From NCBI GenBank assembly GCA_903813345.2, contig CAIIXF020000009.1:28368740-28432739 (forward strand): a stretch of DNA of 64,000 nt, written 5' to 3'. The notes below the pieces were generated by a model. It was not told the origin of the DNA, did no database searches, and worked only from the letters and a program-made list of their open reading frames with translations. This document shows positions 1 through 12,500 of the stretch, in pieces. How positions within the stretch are numbered: position 1 is the first letter of the stretch; each line of letters opens with the position of its first letter. The translations under genes and the position numbers were made by a program. Source of the DNA: Owenia fusiformis. Its lineage: Eukaryota; Annelida; Polychaeta; Sabellida; Oweniidae.

Positions 1-172
1 CTAGGAGATGAAATGTCCAAGGGTTGAGTCGTCTAGGAGATGAAATGTCCAGGGGTTGAGTTGCGCCGGGATTGAATTGTCCAAGGATGAGATGTGTATA
101 GGGGTTGAGTCGTCTAGGAGATGAAATGTCCAGGGATGAGATGTGAGTATAGGAGTTGAGTTGTCCAGTTAC
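1..172. repeat. Degenerate tandem repeat at the window edge
   Basis: The motif CTAGGAGATGAAATGTCCA recurs at 1, about 34 and about 115. It is interleaved with GGGTTGAGT and GGATGAGATGTG segments, giving an irregular higher-order array. It probably continues to the left of the window. No coding signal is seen. Confidence 0.7.
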
Positions 173-555
173 CCCTGCCATCAAAGGAGCCTATATGACC
201 ACTCATATGACACTCGTTTAAAATATTTGTACAGTGTAGAACAAAATTTTTATAAAACCAATTAATTCGAATTTTTTACCATAAGTGTCTATTGTACTTA
301 CTTTTTTCTTCCTGTATATATTTTTAAAATCGTGTTACAATGTTCATATTTTTTAATAACATTCTTAATGATAAGATCAGTTTTTAAAAAAGTTATTCAA
401 AACAGATTGATATAGAAATACCATTGCACTTTATGATCTAACTTAACCTCTGTTTCAACTACGAAATGAGATTTTCTCACGAAGAATATCACTGAAAATG
501 TCTACTCTATTACCTCTAATTCTAGGTGGTAACGTAAACAATGGCATGCACTTAC

Positions 556-2318
556 GTATAGGAAATATACTCTTTGAAATGTTTCTTTCAGCTTTTTCCG
601 CTTGTCTTTTAATACTTTTTCATTCAAGGAAGGTGCTTTCATTGGGTCATATTCTGAAAGAATGAATCAAAATATTGAAAATAACTTTGTAATTTGTGAA
701 TTTGCTCAACTCAAATGCATGTATGCAATGTATGGAAAACAATGTTTGAATGTTTTGCTATTTTAATATAAAATATGCTTAATACATATAAGACATATAG
801 CAACTAAATGAACAGTTTCAGAAGTACAATAGTCACAAAAGAGGAGTGGCTCTTAAAAATGTACTAACCCATTTTGTCCACATTTTCCATCTCAACAAGC
901 AGACTTAGTGGATCTTTCCCCTTCAGAACAGCCTGACGAACCATCATTCGCTGTTTCTTATTCTGCAAAAATGGTTCCATTTTATCAAGTAGGAGTTCAA
1001 AATTAACAGGAAGAATTGAAAATATAGTTTTAGATAAAATAATATCTTCCGATTCTTTGAAATATTTATCTTATTTTTGATAACACTAGTAATCATTTAG
1101 AGATACTGATCCTAGATTTCATTGAAGCTTGGTTGGGACAATTGTAATGCTAGTCAAACAGCCATATTAACAATATAACAACCACTTACCTTTTTCAGTT
1201 CTCTTTTTCTAGCTTCTTTTCCTATAAGAACATAAAACTGACATTAATTTCCAGCAATAGATTAATAACATCATCTCAAATTTACCCTTTCTCAAGCTAT
1301 TTTAGGAACATAGCAATGAAACAAAACATATTTTATCAAACTGATAAAACTGAACTGATATCTAGGCAGGTGAAGCGTCTTCTTTTTGCAAATAATACAC
1401 TATAATATTCTAATTTTCGAGTAAAGGCAATCAGCTCAAGGTTTCTTTTTTCTGGTTTGGTTTTTTGTGCATGCACTTCATTCAAAGATCGCATACAGTG
1501 GGCTTACATGCTAAAATAAAGCAAACCTATTTGAATTTCTCATGTGTTTGGTTATAATATGTATCAAAACTTCCAGAACTTATGAGGAAGCAAGTCTGTT
1601 TTACATTTACTCTCAGATGTCTTGGATATTGTGCTTATTCTCAACGGTTGACGCAACAAAGTCTATGTGCTGGCATCCATGAATGTTTACTAACTTCTGA
1701 AAGGTAAGTGAGTCTCATTCTTATTTTTTTAATTTAAATTCTAGCCAAGCAGTCAGGCTGTGAAATACACAGCACATCTAGACTACAATGTCCCCAGTAC
1801 CTAATCCCTGGGACCTAATCTAGGTACTAGGGATTACTGGAATACATGTACCCAGTATCTTTCTTCTCACTGTGGCTGGACTCACACACGGGGAATAAGT
1901 CACTCCTCTCTATTTTTAGCTATATGTTTATATCGGGTAAAATAGAGAAGGGGAGTAACGTTAAACATGTAGGGTAAAATAGAGAGGGGGTGACTTACTC
2001 CCGATAGACTCACATATTGTGAAAACAATGATCTTGCTATGGACCTGACAAATAACAGGGCTGTAAGGTAATTTCTACTTTCATACATACAATGATACAT
2101 TTACATATTGTGGTAACATTTCAAAGGACCTGAAACTTTAGATATAAGTGTAGAGGAAAAAACAAATTTGCTGAGCAAAACATTGGATTTAGACTTGGAA
2201 ATTTGTTCAAGTTTCAGAGATTATTGTAAAGACATGAGGCATCTATATGCTTACTTGCTTGGTCTGTTGGGTTCATGTACTTCCCACTCTTAGTGGTATT
2301 TATGGATCTCCGCCCCAT
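556..2318 (-). CDS. WBP11: WW domain-binding protein 11 (WBP11), 5' part, four coding exons; 3' part beyond the window
   Basis: WBP11 is a nuclear pre-mRNA splicing factor that binds WW-domain proteins and protein phosphatase 1. Coding exons on the minus strand: 2318..2255, 1221..1190, 962..869 and 653..556. Phases agree at every junction and all introns are GT-AG. The start is the ATG at 2318, giving MGRRSINTTKSGKYMNPTDQA, which matches the family N-terminus. The next exons read RKEARKRELKK, then NKKQRMMVRQAVLKGKDPLS and onward. Exon 4 contains LNEKVLKDKRKKLKETFQR. Together these are the basic N-terminal domain (about 95 residues seen). The proline-rich WW-binding region and C-terminus must lie left of base 1. 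The tail of exon 4 (VYFLY before the GTAAGT donor) diverges a little from the vertebrate sequence. The gene is head-to-head with SDR42E1. Recognition is from remembered family sequence. Confidence 0.93.
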
Positions 2319-2390
2319 TGTTACGATTTGTATGTAGAAAATCACTAAAACATAAAAATTGTTATGAATTTCACACGCTAATATCGAAAA

Positions 2391-2640
2391 TCATATTGTC
2401 ACGTGACTCGTATTCAGGTCGAATTTTCAGCATTAAAATTAACCTTTTTTCCTACTAATTATAGCTCAAAACGAATCTGACACTTTGATGTAACTCATAA
2501 AATTGTATTTGTATATGTTATTTTTATTTATTCTGGTCTGGAATGGAATTCAAAGAGATGTGTCCAAAATTACGACAATTGTGCTAAACAAAAAGGAGAC
2601 GCATTTCCGGTAGGAGATTTATGAAACATTCCCCATTTAA
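2391..2640 (-). promoter_or_regulatory. Probable WBP11 promoter / 5' UTR region
   Basis: This lies directly upstream of the WBP11 start codon. A palindromic E-box TCACGTGA is at 2399-2406, about 80 bp from the ATG, and an ETS-like TTCCGG is at 2605-2610. No TATA box stands out, as expected for a housekeeping gene. The transcription start is not determined. Placement is inferred from position plus the two motifs. Confidence 0.35.
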
Positions 2641-2901
2641 CTTCGTTTGTTCCTTCATACACGCGTCTGTTATGGTTGTATGATCAATGCAAAGATAGAT
2701 AAAGTCGTTTTTATTATATATGTAAAGTTCAATATGAATTGACCCAGTATTTACTTCGGAATATGTATTTCAGATTTCAAAATCCATTTCACGTTTCGAA
2801 CCGTTTTCTAATTTATACTAGATCTACTGAGTGTTACCGGAAACAAAACTGTAACGACCCTTGAAAGCAAGTTGCTACTACGCCCCAGCTGTTGTGGCTA
2901 A

Positions 2902-2976
2902 GCCTTTGTAGCTCAGTCGGTATCTAGCATCAGTCTTTGGATCCAAGGCTCCTAGTTTCAATTCCCACACGGGGCA
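2902..2976 (+). pseudogene. Degenerate tRNA-like sequence (tRNA pseudogene or SINE head)
   Basis: An A-box-like TAGCTCAGTCGG follows a 7-nt acceptor-like GCCTTTG. A degenerate B-box, GTTTCAATTCC, precedes CGGGGCA. The anticodon stem GTCTT/AAGGC closes a 7-nt loop, but the loop lacks the usual U33. The acceptor has two mismatches and the T-arm pairs poorly. It is therefore unlikely to be a working tRNA gene. It abuts the 3' end of the minus-strand LINE. Confidence 0.5.
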
Positions 2977-2977
2977 T

Positions 2978-4188
2978 TGAATTTAGCATACTTTCTTTCA
3001 ATTTCTTTCTTTCAATTTTGTTTGGCATACACCGAGTCATTTTCGTAGTTGATACAGAGACAAGGCTTGTGTACTCTCTCACTGACCTTTTAAACCTTGA
3101 AATGGGTTGACCAACTCTTATCGCTGCTGGAAGTTTATTCCAAACATTCATGGAATTAAAAAAAGTGGATTTGCCACAAGATGAACTCAAATGGTTCGGA
3201 ATTCTATAGTCATGCTGGTATCTAAGGTCTCTGGTATGAGTAATTTCGTATGAACGAACAAGGTCACAAATAAAGGGTGGGAAACAATTGAAGCGAGCTT
3301 TGAATAAAAAATTTTTTAGATGTTCATCTCTCCTCGAGGAGAGAGTTTTCCAATTGATAGAGGAAAGTACTTTGTCTGTACTTGACCCATGAATACCACC
3401 AGACACCAGGCATGCTGCTCTGTAATGCAGTCTGTCGAGAGCTTGTAGTTTTGCTAAGGAGGCTTTATTATAGATTATGTCACAGTAGTCAAAGTGTGGT
3501 AAAAAATAAGCATTATAGATTTTTTCAAGGTGCTTACCTGGTATATTTTTACAGAGAGCTTTCAAGGGTCTAATTAGGGAGGTTATTTTAACAATTAGTT
3601 GATCTATATGGGCATTGAAATTAAGTTTACAATCCAGGACCAGTCCAAGATGTTTATGAGTTGTGCAAATGGGTATCTCTTCACCCCCCAAAGTTAGGGG
3701 AGATTGGTTAATAGTCTGGGTACGTTGCCCCGAGAAAGTTATCTCAGCACTCTTTTGAGCTTTAAATTTCATTCTCCACAATAATGACCATTGGTGTAAA
3801 GTGTCAAGGTCATCTTGTAATGGCTGATTAATGTTTAAAAAGACTTCATTTTTATCATACGCATCATACAGTGTCATCAGCAAAAATAAAAGTTTTTGAG
3901 TTGAGATTGTCGGGTAAGTCGTTAATATAAATTAGAAATAATAGGGGTCCCAAAACAGACCCCTGCGGCACACCCGCATTTATGGTAAAATTATGACTAC
4001 CATTAAGGCTGGGATCAAAATCAGCATTACGCTGTTCCCGATCTTTTGACCATTTGGATAAACTGTACCCGTACTTGTATTCTCCTGTTTGAAAGATAAG
4101 ATGTCATCAAGGAGATAAAATTGTCATTACATCCATAGGATTTTAGTTTTTTTAAAAGTAGATGGTGTGGAACTAAGTCAAACGCTGA
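2978..4188 (-). mobile_element. 5'-truncated non-LTR retrotransposon (jockey/CR1/L2-like reverse transcriptase), degraded
   Basis: Read on the minus strand, reverse-transcriptase blocks appear in order. AFDLVPHHLLLKKLKSYG lies near 4160-4190 and the YLSNR block follows. [20 protein letters not shown] lies around 3905-3980 and the catalytic FADDT around 3870-3900. After that comes the thumb/connection region with HKHLGLVLD, FDYCDIIYNKA and WNKLP (2930-3883). At least two frame changes interrupt the reading frame: one between the SNR block and GVPQGS, and one right after FADDT. The 5' portion (endonuclease, ORF1) is missing and the 3' end has a short ATTGAAAGAAAG repeat tail. This is typical of a dead-on-arrival LINE copy. 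The clade assignment within the jockey superfamily is tentative. Confidence 0.88.
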
Positions 4189-4657
4189 CTATTTAAGTCT
4201 ATGCCAAAATACCTTATACTTGGACTTAAGCACTAAAAGTCTTAAGAAGACAAAGAGACGAGATAAACATTTAAGTAATATGGGAGACAGTAACTGGCTC
4301 CTATGTGAAGTTAGTCTGCGTAACAAGTGCTGCGGCAAACAAAGAAGTGCAAGAATAACAAAACAAGACAAGACAAGTAGCTCAGTAATAGTTCCCAAAA
4401 ATAAAAAAACAAAAAGGAAAAAAATCGCTTTGTCCTCAATGTGATAAAATATTGTAGTTAGACTCTATATATTCAGAAGAAAACAATAAGAAGCCTCATT
4501 TCCAAGAAGAGAAATTAAGTAATGGACGAAATTTAAACAACGTGCCAGCAATTAAAGATTTACGATCTCACATTTGTTTGTATTTTTTTATTTGCTTTTA
4601 GATACCTGTACTACATATATTATATAGTATTTAATGGCAATTGTAGGTCTCTAAAAC

Positions 4658-7600
4658 ATGGTGAAAACAAGACCAACTTCTATGTTCAGGGAACAAGAAG
4701 TTGATCTCATAACTGGGGGATGTGGTTATGTGGGAACAAATCTAGCCAGGGCATTATTAGCAGAGGGGCATAAAGTTGTCCTGTTTGATCTCCAGAAACC
4801 ACTAGAAGATATTAATGATGAAAATATAGCATTCATTCAGGTGAGTTTGTGATGACATGTTGAGAGTTAGAATCAGCGAAATATGCTACTTTTTGCAAAA
4901 TTTGAGAATTGTTTCAGTTCATTTTTTCTCATTATGCTATATTTTCTAAAATCTCAAAGTTCATATTAATCAAGGGAAATACAGACATGTATGTTTATGT
5001 TATTTATTTATTTATTATTAACATTGTTATCCAGAATCACCAATCTCAAATATAAATTTTTATATACATTATCTTCAGGGTGATATTAGAAACCTAAGTG
5101 AAGTTAACAAGGCTGTTAATGATGTCACCACCGTCTACCATCTGGCTTCCTATGGCATGTCTGGGAGAGAACAGGTGGGTCAAGGCTATAAAATATGTTG
5201 CTGTTGGTCTGACATTAATGTGAGAAAGCACAAAGGGCAACATTTTGAAAAACACAAACCATGATACACTTTGGGGATGGTACTTACCAAAGAGTTACAT
5301 TTCAAAATTCAGTGATGGAAAAACAGCTATTTGCTAAAACCTTTGTAAGTTTAGCTTTGTCTTAATTACCTTTTATGCCATTTGATTAATATTGATTTAT
5401 TATTATTGTATATATTATATTATTATATGCTGATGTAAGCCAATAATGTGAAAAAAGATGAAGCAGTTAAAGGCCCCATCTAAAGTTTGAAAATAGATGA
5501 AGCAGTTAACGTTGAGGCATTTCCTAGACTTTGCGTTAGAATGTGAAATGTAAATTCATAATCAGTCACACAACCTTAACTTGTTTGTATTAACCAACCA
5601 ATCATTCCATGGTCTGCTAAGTGCTTATTTGATATTTTAGCTAAACAAGAAGCTGATTGAAGAAGTGAATGTACTTGGGACCGAAAATGTCATTAAGGGT
5701 GAGTTGATTCCTTTAAATATTTATGAATGATTTTTGTAAAGAATGGTGTATAACACGATATCTGGTTAAGTTAGACCTCATGATAAATTACCTATCAAGA
5801 GTACACCGCTGACTTTGACTTTGTCTATAAGAAGTTATCAGTTGATTACACAAACTAGACAACGGACAAAATTCTGTTCAGATTCAGGACATTCCTTCAA
5901 AGATGCGTCCTCATTTACAGGTTTTGATGAACATATTGTATAAATTGTAATCAGTATTCAGAACTAAGTGCATGTTATTTGTATCTCTAGCATGTATACA
6001 ACACAATGTTGAGCACCTGGTCTATACAAGCACATACAATGTGGTGTTTGGAGGGCAAGTCATTGAGAATGGTGATGAGACGCTGCCATATCTACCAATG
6101 GATAAAGTAAGCATTTTGCTTGTTGTGGCAAAAATGGTGGCAATATTTTACGATATTTACTGTAACTGGAAAAGTGGTGGAGTGATTTTGTTGATTTTTT
6201 TTTATATACAGTTATTTACAGTTTCCAATGACTCTTTGGCTAGTAAGCAGCCATTTTTGTGTATTATTTTACTGTTTTGCTAAAACTAAAAACCTATTGC
6301 AGCAATTTTGTTGAAATTTTATATGTACATACTAGTGTTGTCGCGATGTGCCATAATCGTACATCGATGCATCGGCAATTTTCAGGAGTAAACATCGATG
6401 CACATCGCGATGTACAGTAAAACCTGCGTATAGTGAACAATTTTTTGCCAAAAAAAAATGTTCACTGTTGGTAGGTGCTCACTACAACAATGTTTTGATT
6501 TCGCGGCATTTTGCCGTATTATATAAAGAGACCAGCTATTAAAAAAGAAGAGGGATTATTTATTTATTTATTAATTATTTATTTATTTAGATATACACTT
6601 TTTTAACAGTGGCACTCTTACATTAAGGTGCATGTAATCAAAAAATATCCACAATTCCATGTTGGTTAAAACAGCACATTTTATCAAACTAAAATGAGTC
6701 TTAAAAAGAATTAAAACATATTCATATCTGAATAATCAATTTAAATTGTATTTTCTACCCATATTAATCCATGGCACTCAAGCATTAAGTATTTAATTTG
6801 TTGTAATGCTATATACAAACTGACTTATTTTATACTGACTGTCATCTGAATGGTTCATACTTTTATTGTCAAATTTTCATCTCTATATAATTCTTTTTTA
6901 TCTCATCAAGATGGTCCTTTAAATAGTGGAATTTTTGAGACATTTGAGTCAGTTAATGGACTTTATTGAATTAGTTAAAGGACATGATAGATGCAGTTAA
7001 TAGTGAAATGATCATGAATTATCATTTTGATCCAATCGTTTTTTTAAATTGAAGGGATGAGAAAAAAGATTAAGTTGGGACTTAGCAGATAGAGGTAATA
7101 ATAGTTAACCAGATTATCTCCAAGCAATCAATCCCAGACGCATATCCTTTGTAACAAAGCTTATTAAGAATTATAATTAGTCACACCTGTTTCAATAGAA
7201 GAGATCAAGATCTCAAATTGACCTTTTAATTATTTTTGGCAGGTAATATAAACATAAACTGCTTAACTCTGATAAGGCAGTTGCAGAAAATCTGCGAGAA
7301 ATCTTATATCTGATTCAATGTTCACTAGAGACAGGATAATTCAATTGATTTTGCCAGCGTTTAGTGTTCACTGTTCATAGTTGGTAGGTGTTCACTATAG
7401 GATTGCACTTTAACATGGGAGTCAATGGGAGAAAAAGGTTTTGCCGAATAAAAATGTTCACTGTTAATAGGTGTTCACTAGAGATGTGTTCACTAACTCA
7501 GGTTTTACTGTACATCGAGAAAAAGTCAGAGAAAAGTGCACTGAAATACCGAATGCTAATGCACTAAAATACCGACCAGAACAAATTAATAAGAGTACGC

Positions 7601-10600
7601 TGGTACATCTGGGAACTTCTAGTAACGGTGAAATGAAAGTAAAAGTAGTTTTTTTAGATTAATGGTTCATTTCGACTAGCTAAAGCAGTTTTAAAGCGAA
7701 AGAATATCAGAAAACATTGGAAAATGAAATAAGTCATGAGAAAGGTAAGCGATTTGCGTCAAAATAAGATAAGAAAGGGTGATTTTTAGCAAATTAATTT
7801 TTTTTTAAAAACATCGATGTTTTGTTTCAGACATCGATGCATCGCCAGAATCAGCTTTGGCGATGTATATCGCGATGTATCGATTAATCGCGACAACACT
7901 AGTACATACTAAGTAGAATATTTCACCATTTAATAGCAATTTGGCTAATATATGTGGCCATTTCCAAAAATAGTAGTTATTGCTGTTCGATGGGATTTGT
8001 TTTGCTTTGGTTTGCTGTTATCTAGATCTAGTTGTATTTGTGCCCATGTAAAAGAAATTCTTCTAAGGAGGTATTCATGGTCTTTTATTATTTCATTTGT
8101 TTTCAATAGGAGATATGCATGTATTTGCAATACAATTCAATTCATTATGTTTGCAATATATCAGGTTTTCTAGATTCATATTAACCCAAATTCTGTCCGA
8201 CTCAATAAATAACATGAATACATGTATATATATTTCAGCATTCAGATCATTATTCCAAGACAAAGTCTATAGCTGAGCAATCAGTGCTGTACAGAAATGG
8301 TGCCATACTAGAGAATGGACTGAAGCTTCACACATGTGCCTTACGTCTGGCTGGTGTTTATGGTCCTGGAGAACAGCGACATTTGCCAAGGATTATGGTT
8401 AGTGCTTATTGCGTTTGTATCATTGAATATGTCTAAATGTAATAATAATATTATTACTTGTTTAATGGTAATGTTAAAGCCAGTGCTGTTTAACTTGCAT
8501 ATATGGACACATCCAATGCTGGAGGTTCGCCTTATAAAATATAAGGTGTAAGATGTCTTAAACTTAAAATAAGAAATTTTAGAATCCCTCCCCTCCTGTT
8601 ATCACCCATGTTAGCAGAATCTTTTGAAGCGAACACCTCGGACAATCTCAACTGCATTCACCTTTGAGAGGTTTAATTGTACATTTACATATTTTTTTAA
8701 TTCCAGAACTATATAGAAAGGGGATATTTCTCAATGATTTATGGGGCCGATAAAACATTGGTTGATTTCCTGCATGTTGACAACTTGGTACAAGCCCATG
8801 TCCTGGCAGGGAAGGGGTTAACATCTCAGCGAGATCACATTGCTGTAAGTATTCACAATGCTGGCAGGGAAAGGGTTAACATTACAATGAATATTATCTA
8901 AAATATATGAATACATTTGTAAAAAATATGTCGTAAAAATATAATACAATGAAACCTATATATATATGAACACCTCTATAATCTAAATCACTCTCAATGT
9001 GAACACTTTTTCTCAATTCCAAATTATTATCTTTCATTGACTCGCACATTTGAAAAGAAATTGAAATGTAAACACCTGCTAATCCGAACATTTTTGGCTA
9101 GTCCAAGTGGTAATCCGAACATTTTTGGCTAGTCCAAGTAGTAATCCGAACATTTTTGGCTAGTCCAAGTGGTAATCCGAACATCTTTGGCTAGTCCAAG
9201 TGGTAATCCGAACATTTTTGGCTAGTCCAAGTAGTAATCCGAACATTTTTGGCTAGTCCAAGTTGTAATCCGACATTTTTGTCTTGTCCAAGTGGTGTTT
9301 AGATTAGACAGATTTTATTACATACATGTACTTTCTGAAGTTTCTGTGTATAAAGACTGACAATTACTATGTTGCAGCAGGGACAAGCGTACTTCATTTC
9401 AGATGACAAACCAGTGAATAACTTCCTCTTCTTCAAACCAATGGTGAGTAACTATATCCTAGTTGTAATCATTTAATTAGTTCAACGGCCCTTCGAAGTG
9501 ATTTCAATTTACAGGGTGCCCAAAACAAAGATGTACTTACACAGCATTTATGATTTTGAAATTCATGTACAAAAAATCATGTTTTACACTGAGGCATGCT
9601 TATATATAAGAAATTCAAGATTCCACCAAATGATGAGAATTATTCCAAAATACAAGGGTTGCTTTTTAGGGTTGCTCTTTAACAGAGAAATACAACATTT
9701 ATCACATTGTGACAATATAATTGAACATGGCCACGTTGATTATGTCTGAACCCATGTCATTTCATTATTGCAGGTTGAAGGACTGGGCTACACATATCCA
9801 AAACTCAGGGTACCTCTTGGCTTAGTATATTTTGTAGGTAAGTAAATTGCATTCCATAAATTCAAACTTGAAGGCAGTTTACATCATGAATGATCGGGAG
9901 CTTTTTTTAATGTTAAATATATGTTTTTTATGATGCCATCAAGAAGAGGTGGCATTTTGTGACCGTCACTGTTTTTGTAAATAAATTGGGTGTCATTTTT
10001 CAGCAACTATAATATATTTAATATTGCTACATTCTCTGTAATTGCAGCCAGGTGGTGACATTTTGTTAATGATAATGCTCTATCTTACCTTTGTTTTGTT
10101 TTGACTTTGAGATCTGTATCCATGGAAACCAAGCATTTTGTACAACAAATATATTTATCATGTACTCCATCTAGGCTAAAACAGATATTTTTGGGTGATT
10201 AGTCCATGAATGACAGAATTGCCTCTGAAATTCACTGAGAAAGGTGCATTTTAATGTGCTGTAGTGTATTAATCCATTTTTGCCACTCCACTCTTGATGC
10301 TTCTTCCATATTTTACAGCATTCCTGACTGAACTGATTCACAGGGTACTTGGTAAATTCTACAACTTCCAGCCTTTGCTCACACGTACCGAGGTAAATAA
10401 GGGTTAAATAAATTTAAGTGTATTCTGAATATGTCTCATAGAATTATTGTTCCGTTAAAATCAAAAGAATAAATTTAAAAAAATTAATTTAAGTGTATAC
10501 TGAATATGTCTCGTAGAATTATTGTTCTGTTAAAATCAAAAGAATAAATAAAAATTAATGAATTAGATGCAATATAACTATAATTATTTAATTCGCTATT

Positions 10601-10847
10601 TTTATGTTTACAGGTGTACAAAACAGGGGTCACTCACTATTTCAACATGGCCAAGGCTAAACAGCATCTTGGCTACGAACCCACAGTTCAGAATGATCTC
10701 TCCAAAGTTATAGAACATTTTAAAGGACAGGGTCGTGAAAAACCGCCAAAAAAGAAGCAATCAAAATTAATGAGATTCGTTGTTGATATTATACTTGCCT
10801 TTTTATTTGCGTCCATTCTTATATCATTTTTACCTAGGGTGAGTTAG
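4658..10847 (+). CDS. SDR42E1: Short-chain dehydrogenase/reductase family 42E member 1, complete, ten exons
   Basis: Exons: 4658..4840, 5079..5174, 5641..5698, 5991..6106, 8239..8397, 8707..8844, 9381..9443 (or from 9378), 9774..9837, 10319..10392 and 10614..10847. Phases join throughout and give 394 aa, close to the length of the human protein (about 393). Residues 19-26 TGGCGYVG are the NAD(P)-binding Rossmann loop, followed by the acidic LFD. HLASYGMSGREQ and YTSTYNVVFGGQV follow. The catalytic Tyr156/Lys160 lie in HYSKTKSIAEQ, and RLAGVYGPGEQRHLPRI is the family's signature loop. Residues about 372-391 form a C-terminal hydrophobic segment, so the enzyme is probably a tail-anchored membrane protein of the 3-beta-HSD-like SDR group. 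The substrate cannot be told from sequence. An AATAAA lies at 10856-10861, very near the stop. Exon 7 has a tandem NAGNAG acceptor. Confidence 0.95.
6333..7901. mobile_element. Non-autonomous hAT element in SDR42E1 intron 4, with a nested insertion
   Basis: The terminal inverted repeats are TAGTGTTGTCGCGAT on the left and its complement ATCGCGACAACACTA on the right. The flanks carry a perfect 8-bp target duplication GTACATAC (6325-6332 and 7902-7909), diagnostic of hAT. Subterminal ATCGATG motifs recur at both ends. No transposase is encoded. Removing the nested element (6415-7510) and its duplicated TA leaves about 470 bp of original element. Confidence 0.9.
6415..7510. mobile_element. TA-flanked TIR element (CAGTAAAACCTG ends), nested in the hAT element
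   Basis: The left end CAGTAAAACCTGCGTATAGT and right end CAGGTTTTACTG are inverted, with TA on both sides (6413-6414 and 7511-7512). This is the target-site pattern of Tc1/mariner/pogo elements. Inner copies of 'GTTCACT..GGTAGGTGTTCACT' recur near both ends. No transposase is visible. Related, more decayed sequences lie at 8950, 11366, 17130, 29340, 39571 and 51110. Confidence 0.85.
8950..9330. mobile_element. Decayed CAGTnAAACCTG-family element containing an expanded 31-bp satellite
   Basis: The left part reads TGAAACCTATATATA, then GAACACCTCTATAATC, matching the terminal pattern of the family. The right part (AGTGGTGTTTAGATTAGACAG) looks like the opposite end. The 31-bp tandem array at 9083-9295 lies inside and is built from the element's own subterminal sequence. 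Confidence 0.55.
9083..9295. repeat. 31-bp tandem repeat, about 7 copies, in SDR42E1 intron 6
   Basis: The unit begins CCGAACATTTTTGGCTAGTC and continues CAAGTGGTAAT. About six full copies are near identical (GTGG/GTAG variation) and a seventh is degenerate. It lies between SDR42E1 exons 6 and 7. Confidence 0.92.
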
Positions 10848-11365
10848 CCCGAAATAATAAAAGAAATGTTATTCCAATTGCTTTTCGCTGTTATTTAATA
10901 TAAGAGATATAGAGGATTTGTATCGCACTAAAGTGGACCTGAAAATTACTGAATATAAAGAGTTAAGATTTAAGATTTTTTCAGTCATCTGCACATTTTA
11001 CATTGAAAAATCAATACTAGTAATTTAAGTTACTAGTAACTTAAGTTTATTGATCAATGATCATATTGATATAGAAGCCTATTTCAATCTATAATTTTCA
11101 GTCCCTAATCTCTTCCAAGAGGCTAAATTGAGAGATTCAATTAAATGAGATGAGATTCTGAACTGATTCTGGATTCAAATAGGAGCAGTTCATCTCAATT
11201 CCAATCAGGTGGCAGGATGTAACGAGTCTATGAGGGCCACACTTGAAAAATATTGTCAATTTACCAGGTATTACTTATAGGGTATAGGATAACTAGGGCA
11301 AATCCTTGTTCCAAAGCAGTCTCAATTCCTTTCTTCTTTGATTGAATTTACCACAGATCATACAG

Positions 11366-11460
11366 TAAAACCTGTTAAATGGACCACAAGTGAAACACCT
11401 CCATAAATCGAACACTTCAAAGTCCTACTTATGGAAAATGAACCACCAAACACCTCATAG
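11366..11460. mobile_element. Relic of the CAGTAAAACCTG element family
   Basis: CAGTAAAACCTGTTAAATGG is followed by GAACACTTC- and ACCTC-type inner motifs shared with the element at 6415. The opposite end was not identified, so this is probably a fragment. Confidence 0.5.
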
Positions 11461-12427
11461 TGCAAAACTACATAGTGCAACACTATATTGAGGAACCAAA
11501 GGGGTCCTACTTACCCAGGTATTTTCTGTATTTGGTTAGAATGTGGACTGCACTTACACAGAATGTTAAACCCATTCATAAAATTCACTTTGATTTTACC
11601 AAGGCAGCATTTGAGACTCAAAATGATTTGCAGAATTACATTTTTAGAAAGACTTCCTCACCACTCATTCACTAGAGATAAGACTCACTACAGAAAACAT
11701 TTTTTTAAACAAAAGATTCCATCAAAAATGTATCTTTATTCTATGGTTTACATTTATACAAATTGTATGTTAATATACACATGTATAATTCCAATACACA
11801 AAAGGGTTATTAATAAAAAACAGCTTGACTTCCAGTCTTGACTACAGCCGTATCCTGGCAACAAAGACTTGACTGGTTATATCACTAACAACAGTACATT
11901 CAAGTGAAACTGACTTTCCCTCGATTGTTTTATGATACATAATATATTCGTTAGACCACAACTCCCATTAGGCTATATCATCTTATAAGATGATTGCTCG
12001 ATCACTTATTATATTATATAAAGGATTTTATAATGGAGTATCATAAACATGAACAATCAATGTTCAACTCAATTTTTTTAATTTATCATGATGTATCCAT
12101 CTATAAATTGGAAAGACTTTAGATTTGATTTCAGGCTATAGTACAATTTCAACCTAATGTTGAGTTTAATGAAAATAATACATATTTCATGACAAAATAA
12201 AATTGAAGTTCACTTGGACATAATACCATAGATATGTCTTAAGCTAATAAACACCATGAATCTCAGATACAACTGAGAGTTTGTATTCAGGAAAAATGGA
12301 ACAGAAACTTGCATGTAGTGAACTAATGAACTGAGGCAAATACCAAATTTTTACAGAAAAATATTCCTCAGATGTTTTCTCGTCAAGAACTGAAAATTAT
12401 GTGCCATAATATCCTCTTTGACTTAAG

Positions 12428-12500
12428 TTTGCGTCACCTATCTGAATTTGGCTCACTTATTCAAATTTGCCTCACTTATTCAACTTTGCCTCACCTATTT
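12428..12500. repeat. Short 22-bp tandem repeat
   Basis: About 3-4 diverged copies of a GAATTTGCCTCACTTATTCA-like unit are seen. No function is apparent. Confidence 0.6.

Noticed and set aside
2902-2976. Functional tRNA gene
   Set aside because: There are acceptor mismatches, no U33 in the anticodon loop and a poorly paired T-arm.
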